A stretch of DNA of 64,000 bases from Acuticoccus sp965213555 (lineage in GTDB: Bacteria > Pseudomonadota > Alphaproteobacteria > Rhizobiales > Amorphaceae), in NCBI RefSeq assembly GCF_965213555.1, contig NZ_OZ243890.1, forward strand, positions 2,480,001 through 2,544,000. Direction: 5' to 3'. The notes below the pieces were generated by a model. That model was not told where the DNA came from and did no database searches. It saw only the letters and a program-made list of their open reading frames with translations. A program made the translations under genes and the position numbers. How positions within the stretch are numbered: the first letter of the stretch is position 1; every line of letters starts with the position of its first letter. Of the stretch, positions 24,853 through 33,726 are shown one piece after another.

Positions 24853-27036
24853 ATGATCCAGGTCCTCGTCCGCCTCGCGCTCGTGGCGGCCCTTGCGCTC
24901 GCGGCCGCCTGTGCGAGGACCCCTGCCGCGATCAACGGTCCGTTCCAGAACGAGCCGGTGTTCTCCGACCTTGCTGCCCGCTCGCCGCGCGCCACCGCGC
25001 CGCAGACGGCGGACGGGCTCGTGCCCATCGACGGTGGCGTCGGCGTGTCGCAGACGTTCCAGGAGACCGCCGGCCCAGCTCGGCGGACGACCGACGGCGC
25101 GACCGGGGTCCCGGACGACGGGGCGACTGACGCCGCGTCCGGCGCAGCGACCTACCGGCTCAACTTCGACGAGGCGCCGCTGTCGCAGGTCGTGCGCTCC
25201 ATCCTGTCGGACGCGCTGGGCCTCAACTACTCCACCGGGGTGGACCTGTCGCGCACGGTGACGATCTCGTCGGTCCGGCCGGTGCGGCGCGACGAACTCC
25301 TCGCGATCCTCGAGAACCTCCTCGAGGGCGAGGGTCTTGCGCTCCTGCCATCGGGCGAGGGCTACACGATCGCGCCGGCGGGCACCCGGGTCGCCCGCGT
25401 CGACGGTGCGGGGGTGCGGGCCGGTTACGGCATCTCGGTGGTGCCGCTCCGGCATGTTTCCGTCGAGGCCATATCGCCGATCCTCGAGGGCTTCGTGGTG
25501 CCGTCCGAGGACGTGCGCGTCAACCTCGCCCAGGACGCGGTCGTGGTGCGCGGCTCGGCGGCGGCGCGGCGCGCGGCGGTGGAGGCGATCCTGTCCTTCG
25601 ACGTCGACTGGATGGAGGACCAGACGGTCTCGATCTTCGAGCTGAGGCGCAGCGAGCCGGCGCAGGTGGTCGACGAGCTGGAGGAGATCTTCTCCGCCGG
25701 CGGCGCCGAGGCGCAGGCCGCCGGAGCGATCGAGTTCAAGGCCATCGAGCGGCTGAAGGCGGTGATGGCGCTGTCGAAGAACCCCACCCTCGTCCGCCGG
25801 GCGGCCGCCTGGGTGCGCCGGCTCGACGTCGCCAACAGCGCGGTGCGCGACAACGTGTTCGTCTACCGTGCCAAGCACCGCAACGCCGCCGAGCTCGCCA
25901 GGATCGTCGCCAGCCTGTTCGAGGCCGACGCTGTGACGTCCCGCTCGCCGGAGGCCGGCCGCCCGCTCGCCGGCGGCGGCGACGAGCGGGACGACGTGGC
26001 AGGCTTTGCCGCCCCCGACTCGGAGGACCGGTTCGCCGACGCCGCCCTGCTGGTCGCGGAGGCCAACGGCGACGCCGAGCCCGGCACCATCGACCTCACC
26101 ACGCGCGGCGGCGACGGTGCCGCGGTGCGCGTCAGCGCCGACGTCGCCAACAACGCCGTCGTGGTCTACGCGGACGGCGAGACCTTCGCGCAGATCCTCG
26201 CCACCTTGAAGACGCTCGACGCGACGCCGGTGCAGGTCGCGATCAACGTGACCATCGCCGAGGTGCGCCTGACCGAGGCGCTGGAGTTCGGCGTCCAGTA
26301 CTTCGTGAAGTCGGGCAGCATCGGCCTCGACGCCGACAACGGCTCGGTGTCCCTGTTCACCGAGGTCGCCAACACGCTGCAGCAGCAGATCCCGGGCTTC
26401 AACTTCGTCGTCGGCTCGAACAGCGACCCCGACGTGATCATCTCCGCCCTCGACGCCATCACGGACGTCGAGATCCTGTCCTCACCGTCCCTCGTCGTCG
26501 TGGAGAACGAGACGGCGACGCTCCAGGTGGGCGACTCGGTGCCCGTCACCGTGCGCCAGGCGCAGAGCGTGCAGGACGTCGACGCGCCCATCGTCAACCA
26601 GGTGGAGTTCCGCGACACCGGCATCATCCTGGAGGTGACGCCGCGCATCGGCGACAACGACGCGGTGACGATGCGCGTCGCCCAGGAGATCTCCGCCGTC
26701 ACCGGCGATCCGAACAGCCTCACGCCGACGTTCTCGCGCCGTCGGGTCACGAGCGCGATCTCCGTGCAGAGCGGCCAGACCGTGCTCCTCGCCGGGATGA
26801 TTTCGGCCCGTCGCACGCTGGACGATCAGGGCATCCCGCTGTTGAAGGACGTGCCGGGAGTGGGCAAGCTGTTCTCCGAGACCCGGCGCGGGTCGGAGCG
26901 GACCGAGCTCGTGGTGCTCATCAGGCCGGTGGTGATCCGCTCCGGACAGGACGCCCAGTCGGTGGCCGAGGAGCTGCGCATGAGGATGCCGATCATCGGT
27001 GGCCGCGATGCGCCGATCGGCGTGGTGAAGCCGTGA
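24853..27036 (+). CDS. gspD: Type II secretion outer-membrane secretin GspD
   Basis: This secretin has about 727 residues from ATG 24853. The signal peptide ends ALALAAACARTP, so it may be a lipoprotein with Cys near residue 20. An N0 domain follows (YRLNFDEAPLSQVVRSIL), then N1-N3 ring domains and the secretin core with VEILSSPSLVVVENETA, VEFRDTGIILEVTPRI and the C-terminal PGVGKLFSETRRGSERTELV. It forms the outer-membrane channel of the machine. The frame opens at 24778, but that start adds an Arg-rich stretch before the signal, so 24853 is preferred. Confidence 0.93.
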   Translation: MIQVLVRLALVAALALAAACARTPAAINGPFQNEPVFSDLAARSPRATAPQTADGLVPIDGGVGVSQTFQETAGPARRTTDGATGVPDDGATDAASGAATYRLNFDEAPLSQVVRSILSDALGLNYSTGVDLSRTVTISSVRPVRRDELLAILENLLEGEGLALLPSGEGYTIAPAGTRVARVDGAGVRAGYGISVVPLRHVSVEAISPILEGFVVPSEDVRVNLAQDAVVVRGSAAARRAAVEAILSFDVDWMEDQTVSIFELRRSEPAQVVDELEEIFSAGGAEAQAAGAIEFKAIERLKAVMALSKNPTLVRRAAAWVRRLDVANSAVRDNVFVYRAKHRNAAELARIVASLFEADAVTSRSPEAGRPLAGGGDERDDVAGFAAPDSEDRFADAALLVAEANGDAEPGTIDLTTRGGDGAAVRVSADVANNAVVVYADGETFAQILATLKTLDATPVQVAINVTIAEVRLTEALEFGVQYFVKSGSIGLDADNGSVSLFTEVANTLQQQIPGFNFVVGSNSDPDVIISALDAITDVEILSSPSLVVVENETATLQVGDSVPVTVRQAQSVQDVDAPIVNQVEFRDTGIILEVTPRIGDNDAVTMRVAQEISAVTGDPNSLTPTFSRRRVTSAISVQSGQTVLLAGMISARRTLDDQGIPLLKDVPGVGKLFSETRRGSERTELVVLIRPVVIRSGQDAQSVAEELRMRMPIIGGRDAPIGVVKP

Positions 27037-27599
27037 CCACGTTGCGCGCGACGGCGGGCCGCCTCGCCGGGGTCGGCATCGCCGGCGCCGCGGCGATGCT
27101 CGTCGCGGCCACGCCCGACGGCTCGCTGCCGGCGCATGGCCTGGTGGTCGCGGCCGTGGCGGCGCTGCTCTCGCTGATCGCGTGGCACGACCTGCGGACG
27201 CTGACCATCCCGGACACCGCCGTTGCCCTCACCGCCTGCGTTGCGCTCCTTGCTCGAGCCGTCGTCATGCCCGTGGACGCGAGCTTGCTCCTCGTCCTCG
27301 CCATCGACGTCGCGGGATCGGGTGGCGCGTTGTGGCTCGTGCGCGAGGCGGGGTATCGGCTGCGCGGCGAGGACGTCCTCGGGCTCGGCGACGTGAAGCT
27401 CGCCGCTGCGCTCGGCCTGCTGCTGGGTGCGCTCGGCTTCGCGCTGGCCCTCCTCGCGGCGAGCGTCACCGGCCTCCTCCTCGCGCTCGCCCTGGCGGCG
27501 ACGGGCCGGCCCGTGGGGCGAACCACCAAGCTGCCGTTCGGCGCGCTCCTGGCGCCGAGCGCGCTCCTGACCTGGCTCCTCATCGGGCGAACGGCGTAG
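27033..27599 (+). CDS. gspO: Short A24 prepilin peptidase (GspO-like)
   Basis: This 188-residue membrane protein should cleave the leader of the pseudopilins. The two catalytic Asp motifs are WHDLRTLTIPD and GLGDVKLAAALGL. It lacks the N-terminal cytoplasmic zinc/methyltransferase domain of full-size GspO/PilD, so it is of the short CpaA/TadV-like type. GTG 27033 overlaps the gspD stop (GTGA). Being encoded within the operon, it probably serves GspG-K here. Confidence 0.88.
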   Translation: MTTLRATAGRLAGVGIAGAAAMLVAATPDGSLPAHGLVVAAVAALLSLIAWHDLRTLTIPDTAVALTACVALLARAVVMPVDASLLLVLAIDVAGSGGALWLVREAGYRLRGEDVLGLGDVKLAAALGLLLGALGFALALLAASVTGLLLALALAATGRPVGRTTKLPFGALLAPSALLTWLLIGRTA

Positions 27600-27601
27600 T
27601 C

Positions 27602-28807
27602 GTGACGCGGTTCGAGTACCTCGCGATGGATGCCGCCGGGAACGTCTCCGACGGGGCCATCGAGGCAGCGTCCGTCGCCGATGCCGCGGACGCGTTGGCC
27701 CGCGCGGGCCTGACGTCGCTGCGCACGCGGCCCGTGCGCTCCTCCGGCGGCGTCCTCGCTCGCCTCGCCCCTGAACCGCGGCCGCAGCACGTCACGGCCC
27801 TCACCGCCGACCTTGCGATGCTCCTCAGCGGCGGCGTCGTCCTCGACGAGGCGCTCGCGATCCTCGCCGACCTCGAGGAGCGGCGCTGGCTCCAGCGCCT
27901 CGTGCGCAGCCTCAAGTCCGAGATCGCGGCCGGGTCGAGCCTCTCGGAGGCGCTGGCTCGTCACCCGGCGCAGTTCCCGCCAGTGTACGTCGAGACCGTG
28001 CGCGTTGCGGAGGCTGCGGGCCGGCTCGCGGAGGCCCTCGATGGCCTTGCCGCCGAGCGGCGCCGTGCCGAGGCGCTGCGCACGAGGGTGATCGGCGCGC
28101 TCGCCTACCCCTCGTTCCTCGTCGTCGCGGCGCTCGGCGTCCTGGCGTTCGTGCTCGGCGCGGTGATCCCCCAGTTCGAGGCAGCCATCGAAGGCTTCCG
28201 CGACGAGCTCGACCCGGCAGCGCTCTTCGTGTTCGACCTGTCGCGTGCCTTCCGCGACCATGCGGACGCGCTCGGCCTCGGCCTTGCGGCGCTCCTCGCC
28301 GGCGCCCTTGTCGCGAGTCGGCTCGGGCGCGGGCGGGCGCTCGGCATCGTCCTCCTGTCGCGCCTGCCGGGAACGCGCGCCATCGTCGCGCATCACGAGA
28401 CCATGACCTTCTGCCGGACGCTCGCGGTCCTCATCGGAAATGGGGTCGACATCACCGCCGCGCTGCGCCTCGTGCGGGGCGTGCTGCGCCTGCCGGCCTC
28501 GGCGCAGCGGCTCGACGGCGTGCTCGCCGAGGTGCGCCAGGGCCGGCGCCTGTCGGACGCGCTCGCGCGGGAGGGGCTGATGCCGCGCCACGTCGTCCAG
28601 ATGCTGCGCGTCGGCGAGGAGGCGGGCGAGCTCGCCTCGAGCGCGAACCGCATCGCCGCCTTCACCGAGGCGAAGCTGTCAGCCGCGCTCGCCCGGTTGA
28701 CCGCGGTGCTGGGGCCGGTGCTGATGGTCGCGGTCAGCCTGTTGATCGCCTGGGTCATCATCTCGGTCATGTCGGCGCTCGTCGGCATCAACGACCTTCT
28801 TGTGTAG
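27602..28807 (+). CDS. gspF: Type II secretion platform protein GspF
   Basis: This 401-residue polytopic protein has two GspF repeats, each ending in membrane helices: LTADLAMLLSGGVVLDEAL with VRVAEAAGRLAEALDGLA, and TFCRTLAVLIGNGVDITAAL with MLRVGEEAGELASSANRIA. It forms the inner-membrane platform. The GTG at 27602 is two bases after the gspO stop. The C-terminal helix ends SVMSALVGINDLLV, as expected. Confidence 0.94.
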   Translation: MTRFEYLAMDAAGNVSDGAIEAASVADAADALARAGLTSLRTRPVRSSGGVLARLAPEPRPQHVTALTADLAMLLSGGVVLDEALAILADLEERRWLQRLVRSLKSEIAAGSSLSEALARHPAQFPPVYVETVRVAEAAGRLAEALDGLAAERRRAEALRTRVIGALAYPSFLVVAALGVLAFVLGAVIPQFEAAIEGFRDELDPAALFVFDLSRAFRDHADALGLGLAALLAGALVASRLGRGRALGIVLLSRLPGTRAIVAHHETMTFCRTLAVLIGNGVDITAALRLVRGVLRLPASAQRLDGVLAEVRQGRRLSDALAREGLMPRHVVQMLRVGEEAGELASSANRIAAFTEAKLSAALARLTAVLGPVLMVAVSLLIAWVIISVMSALVGINDLLV

Positions 28808-28839
28808 CGTCATCGGCAGAAGGCAGGATCGCGTAGACA

Positions 28840-29268
28840 ATGGCATCCTCCGATCGCTCCCGCGCCCGTCGGCGCGACACCCGCGGCGGCTTCACCCTCG
28901 TGGAGCTCCTCGTCGTCCTCGTCATCCTGGGGCTCGTCATGGGGCTCGTCGCCCCGAGGGTGCTCGGCTACCTGACGAGCTCGCGCGAGCGCGCTGCGGC
29001 GCTGCAGATCACGTCCCTTGGCGCCGCCCTCGACCTCTACTTCCTCGACGTCGGGCGCTATCCCTCCGAGGGCGAAGGGCTCGAAGCCCTCGTCGAGCGG
29101 CCCAGCGCCGCCGACCGGTGGTCGGGGCCCTACCTGCGCGACGGCGCGGTCCCGCTCGACCCGTGGGGCAACGCCTACGACTACACGCCCGACGGGGGGC
29201 GCTACGTGCTCGCCTCCATGGGACCCGACGGACGGGAGGGCGGCGGGGATGACGTCGCGGGGCAGTAG
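28840..29268 (+). CDS. gspG: Major pseudopilin GspG
   Basis: This 142-residue major pseudopilin has the prepilin cleavage site TRGG/FTLVELLVV, with Glu at mature position 5. After the hydrophobic helix come YFLDVGRYPSEGEGLEALVE and GPYLRDGAVPLDPWGNAYDY, typical of GspG and its calcium-binding C-terminal region. It overlaps gspH by 20 bases. Confidence 0.95.
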   Translation: MASSDRSRARRRDTRGGFTLVELLVVLVILGLVMGLVAPRVLGYLTSSRERAAALQITSLGAALDLYFLDVGRYPSEGEGLEALVERPSAADRWSGPYLRDGAVPLDPWGNAYDYTPDGGRYVLASMGPDGREGGGDDVAGQ

Positions 29269-29656
29269 CGACGGCTTCACCCTCGTCGAAACGCTCCTTG
29301 CCCTCGCGGTGGTGGCGCTGGTCGCGAGCCTCGTCCTGCCCTGGGCGACGACCTCGCGCGGCGCCGCGGCGCTGCACCGTCAGGCTGAGGCCGTGGCGAC
29401 GTTCCTGGAGCGTCGGCGCAACGCCGCCGTGCGCTCCGGCGCGCCCGTGGTCGTCGACGTCACCAACCGGTCGATGGTGTCGGGCGCATCCCGGCTCGAC
29501 CTCGCGGATGGGGTGAGGTGGCAGGTCGGCGTCCCGCGGCTGGAGTTCTCGCCGGACGGACGCGCCTCCGTGGCGGTGGTGCGGCTCGTCGCGGGCGCTC
29601 GCGAGCGGGTCGTGCGCGTCCACCCCTACACCGGCGCGGTGGAGGTGGTGCGGTGA
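29249..29656 (+). CDS. gspH: Minor pseudopilin GspH
   Basis: This 135-residue minor pseudopilin has the cleavage motif SDG/FTLVETLLALAVV and a short beta domain. It is placed by position and by the ERRRNAAVRSGAPVVVDV segment typical of GspH. ATG 29249 follows GGCGGGG and lies inside the end of gspG, implying coupled translation. Confidence 0.88.
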   Translation: MTSRGSSDGFTLVETLLALAVVALVASLVLPWATTSRGAAALHRQAEAVATFLERRRNAAVRSGAPVVVDVTNRSMVSGASRLDLADGVRWQVGVPRLEFSPDGRASVAVVRLVAGARERVVRVHPYTGAVEVVR

Positions 29657-30060
29657 GGCGACGCTGCGCAGGACGCGGAGGCCGGCGCGCCGGCTTCACC
29701 CTCGTGGAGGTGCTCGTCGCGCTGACGGTGCTGGCCGTCGTGACGGTGGGCGTGCACCGCGGCCTCGTCTCGGCCACCGCCGGCACCCGCCGCGCGGAGG
29801 AGGTGGTGGGTGCGGAGCGGGTGGCGCGCACGCTGCTCGCGGCGCCCCTCGGCCCCGTCGCCCCCCCGGAGCGGCGGAGCGGGACCATGGGCGGACGTGG
29901 CTGGTCGATGTCGCTCGAGGCCCTGGCGCTTCCGCCGGCCGAGACGCCGTCCCCCGCGGCTGCCGACTGGACGCCGCTCCGGGTGCGCTTCGCGGTGTCG
30001 GTTCCAGGCGCTCGACCGCTCGAGGTGGAGACGGTGCGCGTCGTGCCGCGCAGCCCGTGA
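29653..30060 (+). CDS. gspI: Minor pseudopilin GspI
   Basis: This 135-residue minor pseudopilin has cleavage motif RAG/FTLVEVLVALTVLAV. The start GTG at 29653 overlaps the gspH stop (GTGA). The short Trp-containing C-terminal domain (RGWSMSLEALAL) agrees with GspI, which forms the pilus tip complex with GspJ and GspK. Confidence 0.87.
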   Translation: MRRRCAGRGGRRAGFTLVEVLVALTVLAVVTVGVHRGLVSATAGTRRAEEVVGAERVARTLLAAPLGPVAPPERRSGTMGGRGWSMSLEALALPPAETPSPAAADWTPLRVRFAVSVPGARPLEVETVRVVPRSP

Positions 30061-30713
30061 CTGCCCGACGGCGGCGCGGTCGGCGCGACGGCTTCCTCAT
30101 GGTCGAGGCGCTGGCGACGATGGTGCTGACCGGCCTGATCCTTGCAGGGCTCGCCGCCACGATCTCGCTGATGGCGGCGGCAGGCGAGCGGGCCGCAGCG
30201 CGGGCGGAGCGCGCCGAGGCTACCGCGCTGCTCATCGCGGCGCTGCGCCGGGATGTCGCCGCCGCGGTGCGCGCGCGCTGGGGGCGCGACGGCGACTTCG
30301 TGTTCGAGGGGACAGCGGACCGGCTCACGTTCGCGCAGGACGGCGCCCAGGGCCACGGCACGCTCGTCGTCCTCCAGGCCGTCATCGACCCAGCCGGCAC
30401 GCAGCTCCTACGCGCCGAGGGTCCGCTCCATCCCGCAGCCCGCGGGATGGACGACGTCGCCCTCGGCCCTGCCGTGGAGGTCGCCGCGGTGCGGGGGCGG
30501 ATCGACTTTGCCTACGCCTCCGCAGGCGATGGCGGGGCCGAGCTCGTCACGAGCGTCTGGCCGCCGTCGCGGACGATGCCGGATACCGTGCTGGTAAGGC
30601 TCGGCGAGGCGACGTTCGCGGACCGCATCACCCTCGCGGTCGACGCCGAGGCCGGGTGCGCCGCCACCGCCGAAGCGTTCTGCTCACGACGGCCGCCCGT
30701 CGATGACGAGTGA
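30057..30713 (+). CDS. gspJ: Minor pseudopilin GspJ
   Basis: This 218-residue minor pseudopilin has a leader RRDG/FLMVEALATMVL that retains Glu at position 5, then a long beta-rich domain (DRLTFAQDGAQGHGTLVVLQ). GTG 30057 overlaps the gspI stop in GTGA. Size and order identify GspJ. Two cysteines near the C-terminus (GCAATAEAFC) could form a disulfide. Confidence 0.86.
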   Translation: MTARRRRGRRDGFLMVEALATMVLTGLILAGLAATISLMAAAGERAAARAERAEATALLIAALRRDVAAAVRARWGRDGDFVFEGTADRLTFAQDGAQGHGTLVVLQAVIDPAGTQLLRAEGPLHPAARGMDDVALGPAVEVAAVRGRIDFAYASAGDGGAELVTSVWPPSRTMPDTVLVRLGEATFADRITLAVDAEAGCAATAEAFCSRRPPVDDE

Positions 30714-31605
30714 CGGCCGACCGACCCCCCGACGCGACCGCGTCGGGGGCTTCGTCCTTGTGGCTGTCCTGTCCGCGCTCGCGCTGATGGCGGCGGTCGT
30801 CGGCGCCGCCACGCTCGCCGCGCGCGGCGCCACCGACACGGCCCGGCTCGCGCTCGATCTGCTTGTGCTCGACGCCCTGTTCGAGGCGGGCATCGCCATC
30901 GCCGGGTACCAGCTCTACGGCCAGGGCCGACCCCTCGGCGCCCTCGACGGCGAGGTCGTCCGCTTCGACGACGGCATCGTGCGGCTCGCCGTGGAGACGG
31001 AGGCGGCGTTCGTCGACCTCAACGGGGCCGAGCCGGAGCTCCTCGCCGGGCTGTGGCGGGCGGCCCGGCGAACCACGATGGCGCCCGAGGTGTTCGCCGC
31101 ACGGGTGGTCGACTGGCGCGACGCGGACCTCGTCGCGCAGCCCGGCGGCGCCGAGGCTCCGGACTACGGCGCTGCGCCCGGGCGGGCGCCGCGGGACGCC
31201 CCGTTCAGGACGGTCGCCGAGCTCGGCCTCGTGCTCGGGGTGACGGCGACGGACGTGGGGGCGCTGGCGCCGTTCGTCACCGTCCACAACCCCGACGGCA
31301 CCGTCGATCCCTCGCGCGCCGCGCCCACCGTGCTCGCGGCCTTGCCCGGGGCGACGCCGGCGATGGTCGAGCGCGTCGTTGCGGCGCGCTCGCGGGGGCT
31401 CGCCGGGGAGGCCCTCGCGCTGCTCCTGCCGCAGGTGAGGTCGGTGGCGACCGGACCCAGCAGGGCGCACCGGGTGCAGGTCACCATCGAGCGCCCGGGG
31501 TTCGGCCGCCGCACCGGCGAGGCGGTGCTCGTGCGCGCCGTCACCGCCGACGCGCTGCACTACACCGTGGCGCTGTCCCCGCCGGTCGCACCGCTCGATG
31601 GGTGA
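30703..31605 (+). CDS. gspK: Minor pseudopilin GspK
   Basis: This 300-residue tip pseudopilin has the leader VGG/FVLVAVLSALALMAAVV, which lacks the Glu5 found in the other four, as is usual for GspK. The larger globular part contains FVDLNGAEPELLAGLWRA and a helix-hairpin-like GATPAMVERVVAARSRGL. It overlaps gspJ by 11 bases and ends the rightward arm, 13 bases before the converging channel gene. Confidence 0.88.
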   Translation: MTSDGRPTPRRDRVGGFVLVAVLSALALMAAVVGAATLAARGATDTARLALDLLVLDALFEAGIAIAGYQLYGQGRPLGALDGEVVRFDDGIVRLAVETEAAFVDLNGAEPELLAGLWRAARRTTMAPEVFAARVVDWRDADLVAQPGGAEAPDYGAAPGRAPRDAPFRTVAELGLVLGVTATDVGALAPFVTVHNPDGTVDPSRAAPTVLAALPGATPAMVERVVAARSRGLAGEALALLLPQVRSVATGPSRAHRVQVTIERPGFGRRTGEAVLVRAVTADALHYTVALSPPVAPLDG

Positions 31606-31618
31606 GCGCCGCCTGCTC

Positions 31619-32674
31619 CTACTCGCTGGGCAGGTAGCGTTCGACGAGCGCCCACCACTCGTCGCTGGTGATGCGCCGCAGGATGGCGCGGTTGAGCTCC
31701 TCGAAGAGCGCCTCGTCCGCCTCCGAGGCGAGGGCGAGCGTGACGTACTGCGGGTCCTGCGTCGTCGTCGAGATGGTGAGTTCGAGCCCCGAGCGCGCGA
31801 CGGCGCTACGCAGCTCCGGAGCGCCGCCGGCGACGGCGTCGACGGCGCCGCCGGCGAGCGCGTCGAGCGCCGCGCCGAAGGAGGCGACGGGCGTCACGTC
31901 GACGTCGAGGCTCGCAAGGTAAGCACCGGCGGAGGAGCCCTCCACGACGGCGACCCGCCGCTCCGCAAGGTCCGCCGGCACGGAGAGCGTCCGGCCCGCC
32001 TCGAGGTTGACCACCGAGATCACCGAGGCGGTGAGGGCAGCTGAGACCGCGAGGCCCATCAGCATCCACAGCATGGCGACCGCGCGGCCGAGGAAGGTGA
32101 TGGGCGCCTTGTCGCCGTAGCCGATGGTGGTGAGCGTCACACCGGCCCACCAGAAGCCGTCGCCGAGGCCGGGCAGCGCGCGCGCATGGAACTGGTCGGC
32201 GTTGCGCCGTCGCTCCAACGCCCACACCACCGCGCCGACGGCGAGCAGGAGGACGCTGAGCGCTGCGACGATGCGGGCGAACTCGATGCTGAAGAGGCTC
32301 GATAGCACGCGGGCCAAGACGAACTCGCGCTCCGAGGCGACCGCAAGGGTGGCCGTGTAGAACGGCATCAGGTAGTCCGCCGACGCCTCCCCCTCGGCCG
32401 TCGCGTCCACCGCGAGCGCGACGTCGACCGTTCCGCCGCCGAGCGCCCCGGCGCCGTCCGCCTCCAGCGGCACGATCTCGTAGGCGAGGCCGAGCTCCTC
32501 CGCGCTCATGCGCCACAGGTCGATCGCGATCCCCTGCCAAGCCCCGTCCGAGCCCGTGAACGCGAACGGCGGACGATCGGGCGCCCCGACGACGACCGGC
32601 CCGTCCTGTCCCAGGCAGGGCGTCGCGGTGGCCACGAAGGCGGCGAGGAGGATGGCGAGGGGCGATCTGCGCAT
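31619..32674 (-). CDS. Glutamate-receptor-like (GluR0-type) potassium channel
   Basis: This 351-residue protein joins two halves of a periplasmic binding domain around an ion pore, the layout of prokaryotic ionotropic glutamate receptors. Visible are a signal peptide (to about residue 23), binding lobe 1, first membrane helix (about 130-152) ending in WALERRRN, pore loop with the K+ filter TTIGYGD at 182-188, second helix (about 197-221), and the rest of lobe 2. The segment that usually reads TxxR, with the arginine that holds an amino acid carboxylate, reads AVDATAEGEASADYLMPFY, without that Arg. ATG 32674 has AGGA upstream and is preferred to the open frame from 32794. Confidence 0.88.
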   Translation of the reverse strand: MRRSPLAILLAAFVATATPCLGQDGPVVVGAPDRPPFAFTGSDGAWQGIAIDLWRMSAEELGLAYEIVPLEADGAGALGGGTVDVALAVDATAEGEASADYLMPFYTATLAVASEREFVLARVLSSLFSIEFARIVAALSVLLLAVGAVVWALERRRNADQFHARALPGLGDGFWWAGVTLTTIGYGDKAPITFLGRAVAMLWMLMGLAVSAALTASVISVVNLEAGRTLSVPADLAERRVAVVEGSSAGAYLASLDVDVTPVASFGAALDALAGGAVDAVAGGAPELRSAVARSGLELTISTTTQDPQYVTLALASEADEALFEELNRAILRRITSDEWWALVERYLPSE

Positions 32675-32802
32675 GGGATGTCCTTCGAATGAGCTCTTGC
32701 GAGCTAACCCGATAGAGGCCGGGGGGGTTCGCCGCGCACCGCGAGCGCCGAGGGGCTGCCCGGCAAGGGCTGCAGCGAGCCTCGGCGCCGCCACCGACCG
32801 CG

Positions 32803-33726
32803 CTATGCGCTGGAGGCGTGCCGCAGCGCGTCCTCCAACCGACCGTGCTCCTTGGCGGGCGTCGGTTGGGCGGGTGGGACCATGCGGTCGCTCGCGAACC
32901 GGCCCTGCACGCGGAGGAGCGTCTTGAGGCGCTGCGTCGCGCGGCCGCCCGGCGGCACGCCGTAGACGGCAAGGGCGAGCGGGTAGATCCGCTCGTGCGC
33001 GGCGCGGGCGGCGGCGAGGTCGCCACGCTCCACGGCGTCAAGCAGCGCGACGATGGGCGCTGGCACCACGGCGGCGAGGCTGACGATGGCGCCCTCGCTG
33101 CCGACGACGGCGCTGGTGAAGAGGTGCTCGTCGCCCGACCCCATGACGGCGACGTGCGGGGCGACCTCGCGGACGAGCCGGCGGTTGGCCTCGTAGGCCG
33201 CCACCTCCCACGATCCCTCCTTGACCGCCACGACGCCGGGCATCGTCGCGAGCGCTGCGAGCGTGCGCGGACCGTAGGCCATCGCCCCGGCCTTCACCGA
33301 CGCCTGGAACAGGAGGAGGTCGCGTCCGGCGGCGGCGATCGCCGCGTGATGGGCGAGGACGGCGTCGTGCTCGGCGCCGAGCGCCCAGCCGTCGGGCGGA
33401 AAGACCATCAATGCGTCGACGCCGACCTCGGCGAGGGCGTCCGCGTGGCGCGTCGCGGCGGCGCTCGACGCGACGTTGACCCCCGACACCACGGGGACGC
33501 GCCCCGCCACGACGCGCACGGCCTCGCGCGCCACGTCCACCTGGTCGGCGAGCGGCAGCGTCCCGTTCTCACCGGCATGACCGTTGACCAGGAAGCCGGT
33601 GATGCCGCGCTCGTCGCTCAGCGAGCCGAGGAGCGCTCCGAACGCGGGCAGGTCCGGCGACGCATCCTCGCGCACGGGAACCGGCACGGCCGGCATCACC
33701 CCGCGCCAGCGGGACGGCTGGTTCAC
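32803..33726 (-). CDS. DHDPS-family aldolase/deaminase beside hydroxyproline-type genes
   Basis: This 307-residue TIM-barrel enzyme is of the dihydrodipicolinate synthase/N-acetylneuraminate lyase family. The Schiff-base lysine is about residue 169 (VVAVKEGSW). The usual GTTGE is GHAGE at 49-53, and the usual catalytic Tyr position appears as Phe140 (DLLLFQAS), so it is not a standard DapA. Next to D-hydroxyproline dehydrogenase-like genes, a pyrroline-4-hydroxy-2-carboxylate deaminase (LhpC type) is the best guess. GTG 33726 overlaps the upstream gene's TGA (GTGA), which rules out the longer frame. Confidence 0.75.
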   Translation of the reverse strand: MNQPSRWRGVMPAVPVPVREDASPDLPAFGALLGSLSDERGITGFLVNGHAGENGTLPLADQVDVAREAVRVVAGRVPVVSGVNVASSAAATRHADALAEVGVDALMVFPPDGWALGAEHDAVLAHHAAIAAAGRDLLLFQASVKAGAMAYGPRTLAALATMPGVVAVKEGSWEVAAYEANRRLVREVAPHVAVMGSGDEHLFTSAVVGSEGAIVSLAAVVPAPIVALLDAVERGDLAAARAAHERIYPLALAVYGVPPGGRATQRLKTLLRVQGRFASDRMVPPAQPTPAKEHGRLEDALRHASSA

